Shown: in pieces, positions 1 through 8,248 of the stretch
Layout: each line of letters starts with the position of its first letter
Position numbering within the stretch: position 1 is the first letter of the stretch
Source of the DNA: an uncultured Bacteroidaceae bacterium
GTDB taxonomy: Bacteria; Bacteroidota; Bacteroidia; Bacteroidales; Bacteroidaceae
NCBI GenBank assembly: GCA_944320785.1
Contig: CALUIR010000019.1
Location: forward strand, 1-51,875
Direction: 5' to 3'
Length of the DNA: 51,875 bases
Made by a program: the position numbers and the translations under genes
Notes under the pieces: generated by a model
Told to the model about the DNA's origin: nothing
Database searches by the model: none
Seen by the model: the letters and a program-made list of their open reading frames with translations, nothing else

Positions 1-59
1 TTATAATTATAAACGAAATTTCCCGGCAGATTTTTTAATATTCCCCTTAAAATGCACGC

Positions 60-262
60 CCTTTTCGGCTTTTTATTCCTACCTTTGCCAAGGTGAATGC
101 AGGACTCGAGCCGGCAATGCCTGCCTGGACATTCAGCCTCCACTTGCCATTACACGCGCCTTTCACTATTTTTGCCTTGCGAAGATAGGATGCGGTTCGG
201 CAAAGCCCAGCCTGAAAACTTCGTTTCCCGCTTGCCTTTGCGCTCACCTTTCATTATTTTTG
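60..262 (+). promoter_or_regulatory. Tandem promoter-like repeat array upstream of recF
   Basis: Three Bacteroidetes-type -7 elements (TAnnTTTG) lie at 80-87 (TACCTTTG), 168-175 (TATTTTTG) and 255-262 (TATTTTTG), spaced 88 and 87 bp. The DNA between them is related from unit to unit: each has a CACGCC/CGCGCC-CTTT stretch before the element and a GGATGC/AATGCAGG...GGCAA...CCCAGCCTG/GCCTGCCTG stretch after it. The last copy has a TTG at 232-234, 20 bp before its -7 element, and lies 25 bp before the recF start, so it is the likeliest recF promoter. The upstream copies may be decayed duplicates. The opposite-strand reading frame over this region is repetitive and I do not regard it as a gene. 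Confidence 0.6.
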
Positions 263-287
263 CGCCTCATCAAAATCAACCGTCAAA

Positions 288-1391
288 ATGACATTAAAGC
301 ATATCTCTATATTGAACTACAAGAACCTGAGGGAAATAGAACTTGACTTGTCGCCCAAGATCAATTGTTTCCTCGGCGCAAACGGCATGGGGAAAACCAA
401 CCTCCTCGATGCCATCTTTTACTTGTCGTTCTGCAAAAGCGCCACCAACCCGGTTGACTCGCAAAACATCATGCACGAACAGGACTTCTTCGTCCTGCAA
501 GGATATTACGAAACCGACGACGGCACACCGGAAGAAATTTATTGTGGGCTGAAACAGCGCCAAAAAAAACATTTCAAAAGGAACAAGAAAGAATATACCC
601 GGCTGGCAGACCATATTGGCTTCATCCCGCTTGTCATGGTGTCGCCTTCAGACTCTGAACTGATAAGCGGAGGCAGCGAAGAACGCCGCAGGCTGATGGA
701 CGTCACCCTGTCACAGTACGACAAAGAATACCTTCACGCATTGTTGCGTTACAACCGCGCATTGCAGCAAAGGAACATGCTGCTGAAAGCCGACACAGAG
801 CCAGAACATGAACTGTTTGACATTTGGGAAGATGCCATGGCCACAAATGGAGAAATCCTTTTCAAGAAACGCACCGACTTCATCCAGAACTTCATTCCGA
901 CTTTCCAATCGTTCTATGCATTCATCTCGCAAGGCAAAGAACAAGTCGGGCTACGCTACAAATCGCACGCACAACAAGGGAAGCTGTCGGACATACTGCG
1001 CGAAAACAGATTGCGCGACCGCATCATCGGCTTCTCCACCAAAGGGACACACAAAGATGAATTAGAAATGCAACTAGGAGAATACCCCATTAAACGGGAA
1101 GGCTCGCAAGGGCAATCCAAAACCTACCTCATCGCTCTGAAACTCGCACAATTCGATTTCCTGAAAAAGGCCGGGAAAAACATTCCCCTGCTGCTGTTGG
1201 ACGACATATTCGACAAATTAGACGCTTTGCGCGTAGAGCAAATCATCCGATTGGCAGGCAGCGACCGTTTCGGCCAAATATTCCTGACAGACACCCACAG
1301 GGAACATCTAGAGGAAATACTGCCTAAAATCAACCAGCCGTTTTGTTCCTTCCACGTGCAAAACGGAGCCATAACCCCCATCCATTCATGA
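288..1391 (+). CDS. recF: DNA replication and repair protein RecF
   Basis: RecF is an SMC-like ATPase that binds single/double-strand junctions and helps load RecA at gaps, acting with RecO and RecR. The 367-residue product has the usual family length. It has an N-terminal Walker A (GANGMGKTNLLDA, near residue 31), an ABC-type signature (REGSQGQSKT, near 268) and a C-terminal Walker B (PLLLLDDIFDKLD, near 300). The ATG at 288 directly precedes the conserved beta strand MTLKHISILNYKN. It overlaps the next gene by four bases (ATGA at 1388-1391), indicating translational coupling. A promoter-like array lies immediately upstream. No dnaA or dnaN is visible, so this recF is not in the classical origin-linked arrangement within this window. 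Confidence 0.96.
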   Translation: MTLKHISILNYKNLREIELDLSPKINCFLGANGMGKTNLLDAIFYLSFCKSATNPVDSQNIMHEQDFFVLQGYYETDDGTPEEIYCGLKQRQKKHFKRNKKEYTRLADHIGFIPLVMVSPSDSELISGGSEERRRLMDVTLSQYDKEYLHALLRYNRALQQRNMLLKADTEPEHELFDIWEDAMATNGEILFKKRTDFIQNFIPTFQSFYAFISQGKEQVGLRYKSHAQQGKLSDILRENRLRDRIIGFSTKGTHKDELEMQLGEYPIKREGSQGQSKTYLIALKLAQFDFLKKAGKNIPLLLLDDIFDKLDALRVEQIIRLAGSDRFGQIFLTDTHREHLEEILPKINQPFCSFHVQNGAITPIHS

Positions 1392-1678
1392 AACGGAACA
1401 ATACAGAAAACATCGGCGACGTACTCCGCAGGTTCCTGCGGGAAGAAGGGCTTGAGACGCCCCTGAATGAAAAAAGGCTGCTCGATGCATGGAATGATGT
1501 ATTAGGCCCTTTCATCACCTCCTACACAAAAGATCTTTTCATCAAGAACCAAGTGCTTTACGTCCACCTCACCTCTGCTCCCTTGCGGCAAGAACTGATG
1601 ATGAGGCGCCAGAAATTAGTGGATGAACTAAACCGTCACGTGGGTGCCACTGTCATCACGAACATCATGTTCCGATGA
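1388..1678 (+). CDS. DUF721 family protein (DciA-like)
   Basis: A 96-residue protein of the DUF721 family. Characterised members (DciA) recruit or load the replicative helicase in bacteria lacking DnaC/DnaI; that role here rests on family membership only. The sequence has the family pattern: an N-terminal helix (IGDVLRRFLREEG), the central motif LLDAWNDVLGPFI, and a basic second half (VHLTSAPLRQELMMRRQKL). The start is set by the ATGA overlap with recF, giving a two-gene unit of recombination and replication factors. Its last 51 bases overlap the 3' end of the convergent 5-formyl-THF cyclo-ligase gene. Confidence 0.88.
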   Translation: MKRNNTENIGDVLRRFLREEGLETPLNEKRLLDAWNDVLGPFITSYTKDLFIKNQVLYVHLTSAPLRQELMMRRQKLVDELNRHVGATVITNIMFR

Positions 1679-2227
1679 AAGGAAACCTTTTTCGGTAAGC
1701 ACCTTGTCCATCCTCACATCATGCAGTTCAGACGGTACAGATTCTGCGACCTGAAAAGAATAGCACAAGCCAATCTTATAAGCCTCCAGCAAAGGCAGCA
1801 GACGGTCGTAATATCCTTTTCCCCGCCCCAAGCGGCAACCTTCCGCGTCAAAGGCGACACCCGGGACAACCGCCAAATCTATCGTCCCGTAATCCGTGAA
1901 GACAGCGCCCGACGGTTCGCCGATATGATAGGTGCCTGTCACCATCTCCTCATCACTTGCATAACAGCGCAACTGCAATCCATCACCTGCAACCGCCGGA
2001 AGCAATATCTTTTTCGAGCGGCTCCATTTCCTGACAAAATCATGTGTCTGCACTTCATCCGGCAATGAATAATACAGCAAAACAACCTGTGCCAAAACAA
2101 ACAGAGGAAACCGTTCCAGTTCCTTCAAGGCCAACAAAGACCATCGGCGCAGCTCTTCCGCTCCATGCCTCCGCTTTTCTTCCGCTACCTGATTGCGGAG
2201 CAAGCGCTTCCATTCATTTTGTCCCAT
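1628..2227 (-). CDS. 5-formyltetrahydrofolate cyclo-ligase
   Basis: This enzyme converts 5-formyl-THF to 5,10-methenyl-THF using ATP, salvaging a storage form of folate in one-carbon metabolism. The 199-residue product has the basic N terminus that binds ATP phosphates (KRLLRNQVAEEKRR) and the diagnostic motif CRLGRGKGYYDRLL followed by the cyclo-ligase C-terminal strands (GLCYSFQVAESVP, DVRMDKVLTEKG). I chose the start MGQNEWKRL. An upstream ATG at 2248 would add seven residues and deepen the overlap with the S41 protease gene, which ends at 2214. Convergent with recF-DUF721; no terminator is evident between them. Confidence 0.93.
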   Translation of the reverse strand: MGQNEWKRLLRNQVAEEKRRHGAEELRRWSLLALKELERFPLFVLAQVVLLYYSLPDEVQTHDFVRKWSRSKKILLPAVAGDGLQLRCYASDEEMVTGTYHIGEPSGAVFTDYGTIDLAVVPGVAFDAEGCRLGRGKGYYDRLLPLLEAYKIGLCYSFQVAESVPSELHDVRMDKVLTEKGFLSSEHDVRDDSGTHVTV

Positions 2228-3872
2228 TTTCCCCGGAAAAAGCAACATCTGGAACCGCCGGATAAGATTTCCCCTCGCGAAGCACTTCCAATGCCTTTTG
2301 CACCGTTTTGTCGCTCTGGTTGATATATTTCGTGTATTCCTCTATCCCCAACATGTTATAGATAATATTGCCATAAACCACATTTTCCAGCAACTTCCGG
2401 GACTTCTGAATCTGGATATTCCGCCTTTTCACGCCTTTCGATGTTGCATAGGCCACAAACTGCCCGACCACATCCTGTTGCCTCAAACAAGCAAGCAAGG
2501 ATTCCGCATCCGCATATTCCCGCAATGCGTTGCGGTTTTTGTCCGTATAATCAAAAGCAAAACGGACAGACAGCCCTTTGTTGACAACCATGGAATAATA
2601 CGTCGTCACATCGGCAGTATCCTGCGGCACAAAGATATCCGGCATTATGCCTCCTCCTCCATACACCACCCGTCCCAAACGGGTATGATACTCCTCGTCC
2701 AGGTTCTGCTTGATACTGTCTTTCGAGAAAAATTCCCCATGCTCATACCTGTTCAAGATATCCATTTCGTAATCAGAACTCTCGCCATTCGTATAAGGTT
2801 TTTGGATGCAGCGCCCTGAAGGAGTATAATAACGTGCAATCGTCAAACGTATGGCCGATCCGTCGCTGAACTCTATCGGCTGTTGCACCAAGCCTTTCCC
2901 GAACGACCTCCGCCCAATGACCGTCCCCCGGTCATTGTCCTGTATGGCACCTGCAAATATCTCACTGGCAGAAGCCGAACCTTCGTCTATCAATACCACA
3001 AGCGGCATATTCTGGCAACTGCCCGTGCCGTCCGAATAACGTTCCTCGCGAGGATACATCCGCCCTTCCGTATAGACAATCAATTTGTTTTCCGGCAGGA
3101 ACTCATTCACCATCTGCACGGCAGCTTCCATGTATCCGCCCGTGTTCCCCCGCAAATCGATGACCACTCCTTGGCAACCCTGCTGTGAAAGTTTCGCCAC
3201 GGCCATCAACAATTCCGCATGGGTGGTCCGCCCGAACTTGTTCACTTTCACATAGCCAAATTGGCCGTCCAGCATATAAGCCGCATCCACACTGTTCACT
3301 GGGATGTCGCCCCGCACGACCGTAAAGGAAAGCATGCCAGGCTCGCCATGACGCACGATGCCCAATTTCACTTCGCTTCCTTTCGGGCCTTTCAGCTTCC
3401 GGGGAGCTGTTTCAAAGGTCACTCCATCCCCGACAAAAAGGCTGTCGTCCACATACACGATACGGTCGCCTGCCATCACGCCAACTTTTTCAGAAGGGCC
3501 GCCCGGTATGACGCGGTTCACATGAATCGTGTCGTTCTGGATAGAAAACTCTATGCCGATTCCACTGAAACTGCCTTCCAGTTCTGAGTTGGCCATCTCC
3601 AGGTCTTTCGCAGGGATATACAGGGAATGGGGGTCCAATTCGCCCAATATCATGGGCATGGCGTCTTCCACCAGTTCATACATATCCACCGTGTCCACAT
3701 ATTGGTTTTCAATAACCCCCAACAAAGCGTTCAATTTGTTGGAGGACGTGTTGATAATGCCCAACTTGTTGCCGGAAAAATGGCTGGCATAAAAAATGCC
3801 AATTACAATTCCTGCCAAAATACTGATGGCAACTGCCACCGGAATCACCCGTGACGATTTGTTTCCGCTCAT
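2214..3872 (-). CDS. S41 family C-terminal processing peptidase (CtpA/Prc type)
   Basis: A 552-residue periplasmic serine protease anchored by one N-terminal membrane segment (about residues 9-31, IPVAVAISILAGIVIGIFYA). A PDZ domain follows (about 95-180, with FSGIGIEFSIQNDTIHV and SEKVGVMAGDRI), then the S41 core. The Ser/Lys dyad is visible: Ser301 in DEGSASASE and Lys326 in RRSFGKG, 25 residues apart as in E. coli Prc. A C-terminal extension of roughly 150 residues follows the core, as in Bacteroidetes relatives. Family members degrade or trim envelope proteins from the C terminus. It follows the dCMP deaminase gene by 17 bp. Confidence 0.94.
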   Translation of the reverse strand: MSGNKSSRVIPVAVAISILAGIVIGIFYASHFSGNKLGIINTSSNKLNALLGVIENQYVDTVDMYELVEDAMPMILGELDPHSLYIPAKDLEMANSELEGSFSGIGIEFSIQNDTIHVNRVIPGGPSEKVGVMAGDRIVYVDDSLFVGDGVTFETAPRKLKGPKGSEVKLGIVRHGEPGMLSFTVVRGDIPVNSVDAAYMLDGQFGYVKVNKFGRTTHAELLMAVAKLSQQGCQGVVIDLRGNTGGYMEAAVQMVNEFLPENKLIVYTEGRMYPREERYSDGTGSCQNMPLVVLIDEGSASASEIFAGAIQDNDRGTVIGRRSFGKGLVQQPIEFSDGSAIRLTIARYYTPSGRCIQKPYTNGESSDYEMDILNRYEHGEFFSKDSIKQNLDEEYHTRLGRVVYGGGGIMPDIFVPQDTADVTTYYSMVVNKGLSVRFAFDYTDKNRNALREYADAESLLACLRQQDVVGQFVAYATSKGVKRRNIQIQKSRKLLENVVYGNIIYNMLGIEEYTKYINQSDKTVQKALEVLREGKSYPAVPDVAFSGENGTK

Positions 3873-3889
3873 AGCCCTATTTTACATTT

Positions 3890-4327
3890 TTAACTATTAA
3901 GACCTACATAAACAACCTCTATATTTGCCCGCCTCAAGAGGTCCAACCCATCTTCCAGACGGTACTTTTCGGCATATACCACCCTTTTTATGCCTGCCTG
4001 GATAATCAGTTTCGCGCATTCTATGCAAGGGGAAGCCGTGACATACATCGTCGCCCCCTCGCTGCTGTTGCCGGAACGGGCTATCTTCGTGATGGCATTG
4101 GCCTCCGCATGCAACACGTATGGCTTGGTCAGCCCGTGTTCGTCCTCGCACACATTCTCAAAGCCCGAAGGAGTTCCGTTATAGCCATCGGAAATAATCA
4201 TCTTGTCTTTCACAATCAAAGCCCCCACTTGGCGGCGCTTGCAATAAGAGTTCTCCGCCCAAATGGTCGCCATCCGCATATAGCGTTTATCCAGTTCCAA
4301 TTGTTTCTGCCCGTTCGTATCTGTCAT
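3890..4327 (-). CDS. Deoxycytidylate (dCMP) deaminase
   Basis: A zinc enzyme that deaminates dCMP to dUMP, feeding thymidylate synthesis (ComEB-like). The 145-residue protein has the cytidine/deoxycytidylate deaminase zinc site: HAEANAI (His ligand and catalytic Glu) and SPCIECAKLI (two Cys ligands), spaced as usual. The N-terminal YMRMATIWAENSYCKRRQVGALIV matches the family. It lies 7 bp after the small lipoprotein gene and 17 bp before the S41 protease, in a tight minus-strand group that is probably one transcript starting upstream of the M3 peptidase. Confidence 0.95.
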   Translation of the reverse strand: MTDTNGQKQLELDKRYMRMATIWAENSYCKRRQVGALIVKDKMIISDGYNGTPSGFENVCEDEHGLTKPYVLHAEANAITKIARSGNSSEGATMYVTASPCIECAKLIIQAGIKRVVYAEKYRLEDGLDLLRRANIEVVYVGLNS

Positions 4328-4334
4328 TTTCCTT

Positions 4335-4820
4335 TCAATTTTCTCTTCTGTTTTTCGTCAACTGCATGAATGATTTCCGGTCTTTCGGGAAAAACTTCAG
4401 CCATATCGTGTTGCCCCTGTAATACTCCGCATAACGGATGCAATCATAGAATTTCTGCGTAATCTCCCGCTCCAGCCCGCTGCCGGATGCCGCGCTTCCT
4501 TCCGTAATCATGAAGCTGAGCCGGTTGTTCTTCCCATCGGCGCTCCATGTCCCGGAGAACGTATTACCCAAACCTTTGGCGCGGAACGTGGATTCCTGGA
4601 AAGTGATGAAGAAGCAATCCGTCCCATTGCCGCGCATGATTTCCGCCGCTTCCGCATTCCCCCGGTACAAGGAAACCTCATTGTTGTCGTCTTTCCAGTT
4701 GCTGGTCTCATAAAAATCGCCCAGATACCAAGTCTGCCCGACGAATATGGCGCCGATATCGTCCTCGTCATTGCAGGCGCACAACAAAGCCGGCAGGAAG
4801 GCCAACCAGCAAAACTTCAT
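4335..4820 (-). CDS. Small lipoprotein, DUF4847-like
   Basis: An about 161-residue predicted lipoprotein. From the start MKFCWLAF there is a short signal peptide with lipobox LLCAC, then an acidic NDEDD after the cysteine, which suggests outer-membrane and possibly surface location in Bacteroidetes. The mature part (TWYLGDFYE, FSGTWSADGKNNRLSF) looks like a small beta-rich domain. It resembles the Bacteroidetes family DUF4847 found beside this peptidase and deaminase; I make that assignment from memory, so it is moderate. An upstream ATG at 4847 overlaps the M3 stop codon and would lengthen the N terminus by nine residues. Function unknown. Confidence 0.75.
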   Translation of the reverse strand: MKFCWLAFLPALLCACNDEDDIGAIFVGQTWYLGDFYETSNWKDDNNEVSLYRGNAEAAEIMRGNGTDCFFITFQESTFRAKGLGNTFSGTWSADGKNNRLSFMITEGSAASGSGLEREITQKFYDCIRYAEYYRGNTIWLKFFPKDRKSFMQLTKNRREN

Positions 4821-4843
4821 CTTCCATCCATGTAACAACTGCA

Positions 4844-6916
4844 TCATGCCGTAACGTTTTTACCTTGAACCTGTTTCAAACCATCCCTTTCCAACAAGGC
4901 GTCCACCGTGGGTTCCTTGCCGCGAAAACGGACATAAAGCGCCATCGGCGGCTCCGTGCCGCCACGCGACAATATTTCTTTTCGGAAAGCCTCCGCTGCT
5001 TCCTTTGAAAAAATGCCTTTCTCCTTGAAAACAGAAAAAGCATCCGCTTCCAGCACTTCTGCCCATTTGTAGCTGTAATAACCCGCTGAATAGCCTCCCG
5101 AAAAGATATGGGAGAACTGCGCACTCATGCAAGCGCCTTCCACAGAAGGAAGGAGCTGGGCTGATGCCCATGAAGCTTTCTCGTAGGCTTCCACATCCCC
5201 ATCGAAAACTACATTGCGGGTATGCCATGCCATGTCCAAATAGCCGAAACCCAACTGCCGCAGGCAGGCATAACCGGCATTGAAATTAGAAGCCTCCACA
5301 ATCCGCTGCACCCAATCGTCCGGCAGGAGTTCCCCTGTCTGGTAATGCCGGGCAAAGGTGTGCAGGAATTCTTTTTCGCAGGCGAAGTTTTCCATGATTT
5401 GCGATGGAAGTTCCACGAAGTCCCAACGCACATGGGTGCCGCTCAGGCTGGCATACACCGTGTCGGCGAAGATGCCATGCAAGGCATGCCCGAACTCATG
5501 CAGGAAAGTCTTCACTTCCTCAAACGTAAGCAAAGCCGGCAATTGCCCGGAAGGCTTCGTGAAGTTCATCACCACTGAGACATGTGGACGGCTGTCTTTC
5601 CCGCCTTCTTTCCACTGCCCCTTGTATTCCGTCATCCACGCGCCGGCCCTTTTCCCGGCACGGGGATAGAAATCCATGTACAACACCGCCAGGTACCTCC
5701 CGCCGGCATCCTGCACTTCATAGGCACATACGTCCGGATGATAGACCGGGATGTCTTTATTCTCCTTGAAAGAAATGCCATAAAGGCGGCGAGCCAAGCC
5801 GAACACGCCTTCCACCACTTGCCCCAGTTCAAAATAAGGCCGCAACATCTCTGCATCCAAATCAAACTTGGAACGCTTGAGTTTTTCCGAATAAAAAGAC
5901 CAGTCCCACGGCATCAGTTGAAAGCCATCGCCCTCCTGCCTGCGCGCCAACTGCTCCACTTCAGCCACTTCAGCCACAGCTAAAGGCTTGTAAGCTGCCA
6001 GCAACTGGTCCAACAAACGATAGACAGACGGCACATCGCCCGCCATCCGTTCGTGCAACACGTATTCCGCATAATTGCCATAGCCCAGCAACTGCGCCAT
6101 CTCCATGCGGGCGTTCACCAATTGGCGGATGACAGGAAAGTTGTTGCAGGCGTTCGGTTGGGCTGCCTTCCTGTTGTACGCCCTGTAAAGTTGTTCCCGC
6201 AATGCCCTGTCCTCACAGTAAGTCATGAAGGGAACGTAAACAGGCGCCGACAGGGTGAACATCCATCCTTCTTTTCCACGGTCGGAAGCCAGCTTCCGGG
6301 CGGCTTCCACCATGTGCGGCGGCAGTCCGGCCAATTGCTTGGATTCAGTGAGCAACAACTCATAACTGTTGGTCTCCTTCAGCACATTCTGCCCGAACAA
6401 AAGCGCCAGCCTGCTGATTTCAGCCGCCAATTCGCGGAAACGTTCCCGCTGCTTGCCTTCCAGGTTTGCGCCCCGGCGCACAAAGTGGCTGTACGTTTCC
6501 TGCAAAAGCATCTTTTCTTCGGCAGAAAGCGACAAGCCGTCTCGTTTTTCATACACTTCCTTGACACGCCGGAAGAGTTCTCCATTCAAGGTCATGGAAC
6601 TTTCATGTTCCGACACCAAAGGCATCAGTTCATTGGCCAAAGCCTCCATCTCCTCGTTTGTCTCTGCGCTCAACAGGTTCTCGAACACGGTCAAGGAACG
6701 GTCCAGCAACTGGCCTGAACGCTCCAAGGCCACAATGGTGTTTTCAAATGAAGGGGATGCCGGGTTACGGCCAATGGCATCTATCTCCAAATCGTGCCGC
6801 CGGATTCCTTCCTTGATGGCCGATTCGTAATGGCTGGGTTTCAAAAGATGGAAAGGCACGGTGCCATGCGGCGTGCCAAACTCCTCCATCCACGGATTAT
6901 CAACTTGCAAAGGCAT
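4844..6916 (-). CDS. M3 family metallopeptidase (peptidyl-dipeptidase Dcp-like)
   Basis: A 690-residue zinc peptidase of family M3, which releases dipeptides or cleaves short oligopeptides. The thermolysin-like site HEFGHALHG is at about residues 473-481 and the family's glycine/tyrosine-rich substrate loop follows (FSGGYSAGYYSYKWAEV, near 620). No signal peptide is visible (start MPLQVDNPWM), so a cytoplasmic role in peptide turnover is more likely than a secreted one. Length matches Dcp/oligopeptidase A. It is the first gene of the leftward group ending with the cyclo-ligase. Its stop overlaps the first possible ATG of the lipoprotein gene. Confidence 0.94.
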   Translation of the reverse strand: MPLQVDNPWMEEFGTPHGTVPFHLLKPSHYESAIKEGIRRHDLEIDAIGRNPASPSFENTIVALERSGQLLDRSLTVFENLLSAETNEEMEALANELMPLVSEHESSMTLNGELFRRVKEVYEKRDGLSLSAEEKMLLQETYSHFVRRGANLEGKQRERFRELAAEISRLALLFGQNVLKETNSYELLLTESKQLAGLPPHMVEAARKLASDRGKEGWMFTLSAPVYVPFMTYCEDRALREQLYRAYNRKAAQPNACNNFPVIRQLVNARMEMAQLLGYGNYAEYVLHERMAGDVPSVYRLLDQLLAAYKPLAVAEVAEVEQLARRQEGDGFQLMPWDWSFYSEKLKRSKFDLDAEMLRPYFELGQVVEGVFGLARRLYGISFKENKDIPVYHPDVCAYEVQDAGGRYLAVLYMDFYPRAGKRAGAWMTEYKGQWKEGGKDSRPHVSVVMNFTKPSGQLPALLTFEEVKTFLHEFGHALHGIFADTVYASLSGTHVRWDFVELPSQIMENFACEKEFLHTFARHYQTGELLPDDWVQRIVEASNFNAGYACLRQLGFGYLDMAWHTRNVVFDGDVEAYEKASWASAQLLPSVEGACMSAQFSHIFSGGYSAGYYSYKWAEVLEADAFSVFKEKGIFSKEAAEAFRKEILSRGGTEPPMALYVRFRGKEPTVDALLERDGLKQVQGKNVTA

Positions 6917-6930
6917 GTGCGTGCTTCTCC

Positions 6931-7629
6931 CTATTTGTTTTCAGGCAACAAGCGCTCCCTGTATGCCACAAGGGCAGCCATGTCAGGTATCTCTATCTCT
7001 TTCCTGCGCAACACCAGCAACTCTTTGCTTTGAAGTTCGTTCAATGCCCTGGAAACGGACAAGCGGGTGTCGTTCAGCAGCCAGGCAAAATCTTCCATTT
7101 TTATTTTCAGCAGCTTCTGTCCCGACGGGCGTTCCGAATGGCACAGGAAGAAATGAATCATCCTCTGCTCCAAGGAATGGGCATTCCCCGACAACAGGCG
7201 ATGCCTGAACACTTGGGCGCGGTTGCTGATGATATTCAGGTAATTCAACTGGAATATCGGATATTTGCCCAACTCGGGCAAAATATAATTCTTGTCAATG
7301 CTGAACAGGTCGGCATCCGATGTCGTGAGATAGGACGCCGTGTAGTCCGTGCGCATCCCGAACAGGGAATAAGGCTCCGCCACAAACGGCTCGCCAAAAT
7401 ATTCATTCCAAACATAAAGCCCTTGCCCGTCTTTCATCTCCGACATCAAGCCGCCTTTTATCAGGAACACCAGCCGGTCGCACGAATCGCCTTGCGTGAT
7501 AATCCTTTTGCCTGCTTTCACTTTGGAAAAGTGCAGCCTGACTTTCCCCACAATCTCCGTCAAATCATTTTGGCACAATCCCTGGAACAACGGCAACTGC
7601 AACAAAGTATCATACATTGTGAAATCCAT
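6931..7629 (-). CDS. Crp/Fnr family transcriptional regulator
   Basis: A 232-residue one-component regulator. An N-terminal cyclic-nucleotide-binding-type beta barrel (VKAGKRIITQGDSCDRLVFL, about residues 36-56) is followed by a dimerisation helix and a C-terminal winged helix (MEDFAWLLNDTRLSVSRAL). The effector pocket does not show the Arg/Ser pattern of cAMP receptors, and there is no Fnr-type cysteine cluster, so the signal is unknown. MYDTLLQLP at 7617 is an alternative start. The gene ends 14 bp before the M3 peptidase gene and could be cotranscribed with it. A TATCTTTG -7 element lies about 30 bp upstream. Confidence 0.92.
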   Translation of the reverse strand: MDFTMYDTLLQLPLFQGLCQNDLTEIVGKVRLHFSKVKAGKRIITQGDSCDRLVFLIKGGLMSEMKDGQGLYVWNEYFGEPFVAEPYSLFGMRTDYTASYLTTSDADLFSIDKNYILPELGKYPIFQLNYLNIISNRAQVFRHRLLSGNAHSLEQRMIHFFLCHSERPSGQKLLKIKMEDFAWLLNDTRLSVSRALNELQSKELLVLRRKEIEIPDMAALVAYRERLLPENK

Positions 7630-7658
7630 ACGTCCTCCCGCTTTATGCTAATAGTTTA

Positions 7659-7666
7659 CAAAGATA
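7659..7666 (-). promoter_or_regulatory. Promoter -7 element for the Crp/Fnr gene
   Basis: TATCTTTG (read on the minus strand) matches the Bacteroidetes -7 consensus TAnnTTTG and lies 30 bp upstream of the start codon. A second identical copy is at 7768-7775. Neither has a TTG at the ideal -33 distance, so the calls rest on the -7 motif alone. Confidence 0.45.
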
Positions 7667-8041
7667 GCTGTATCCCGTTTGCCATGCGGCCCCGGCGCTT
7701 TCGTTTTTGACTTTTTTATTATTTCTTAAAGCTAAGGGCACTTGCCAGGAAGGCGGCAAGCAGGCAACAAAGATATCATTACAAAAAAGCATGAAGCCAC
7801 AGAAAATGCACTGCACTTCCCGCTTCCTGCTGTCCTGCCAACAAAGCTTCAGCTGGCAAAATCCGGGGGATTTCACAGGCAACACCCGGCATCCCGCCGG
7901 AAAAGCAAGCCGATTTTGCAAGCAAGATGCCAGCATCCGCCATTAATGATTTGCCATACGATTACTAATCGTCTTCGAATACGATTACTAATCGTCACGC
8001 CGTACGATTAGTAATCGTACGGCAAAATCTTCCTGAAAGTT
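7667..8041. other. Intergenic region without a supported gene
   Basis: About 375 bp between the Crp/Fnr promoter and the transposon. Short frames exist on both strands but none has a recognisable protein. Its contents are the second -7-like element at 7768-7775 and, at the right end, the palindromic repeats described separately. Confidence 0.5.
7957..8023. repeat. Cluster of three ACGATTA-type palindromes
   Basis: Three near-palindromic units, each ACGATTA-N-TAATCGT: 7958-7972, 7981-7995 and 8004-8018, spaced 23 bp. The first two have C in the centre and the third has G, so the third is inverted relative to the others. The third extends to a perfect 25-bp palindrome (GCCGTACGATTA G TAATCGTACGGC, 7999-8023, 12-bp arms). 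It could be a protein-binding array, a dispersed short repeat, or a hairpin. It ends 18 bp before the target duplication of the transposon. Confidence 0.7.
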
Positions 8042-8049
8042 TTTGGAAA
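8042..8049. repeat. Left target-site duplication of the IS1595-family element
   Basis: TTTGGAAA, identical to 10579-10586. The 8-bp length is the one typical of IS1595-family insertion. The pair brackets matching inverted ends, which fixes the element boundaries to the base. Confidence 0.88.
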
Positions 8050-8072
8050 GGCAGTTATATACAATCCTACAC
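8050..8072 (+). repeat. Left terminal inverted repeat of the transposon
   Basis: The outer end begins GGCAGTTATATAC. Compared with the reverse complement of the right end, 12 of the first 13 bases and 18 of 23 overall match. Confidence 0.82.
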
Positions 8073-8124
8073 AAGTCAGTAGCACATAACTGTTTCTATT
8101 GATTGATGTCTCAAAGATATGAAA

Positions 8125-8155
8125 AAGGCGGGACTTATCAAAATATTCCCGCCTT
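8125..8155 (-). terminator. Intrinsic terminator after the transposon lipoprotein gene
   Basis: Perfect 9-bp stem AAGGCGGGA/TCCCGCCTT (8147-8155 with 8125-8133, 13-nt loop). Read on the minus strand the stem ends in five T residues. It lies about 95 bp beyond the lipoprotein stop codon, inside the element near its left end. Confidence 0.72.
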
Positions 8156-8248
8156 AAATAATCTCTATCTATTCTACTTTAATTGCTTCAATACCATTGA
8201 AGCTAAACCTATAAATACTAAAATGTAAAACAGCATATTCAAAAGAAA

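Noticed and set aside
47-247. 66-codon minus-strand ORF upstream of recF
   Set aside because: Its two similar halves mirror the tandem promoter repeat; it has no domain and covers the likely recF promoters.
7643-7946. Short frames on both strands upstream of the Crp/Fnr gene
   Set aside because: No recognisable protein, no promoter support, and they overlap the regulator's promoter region.
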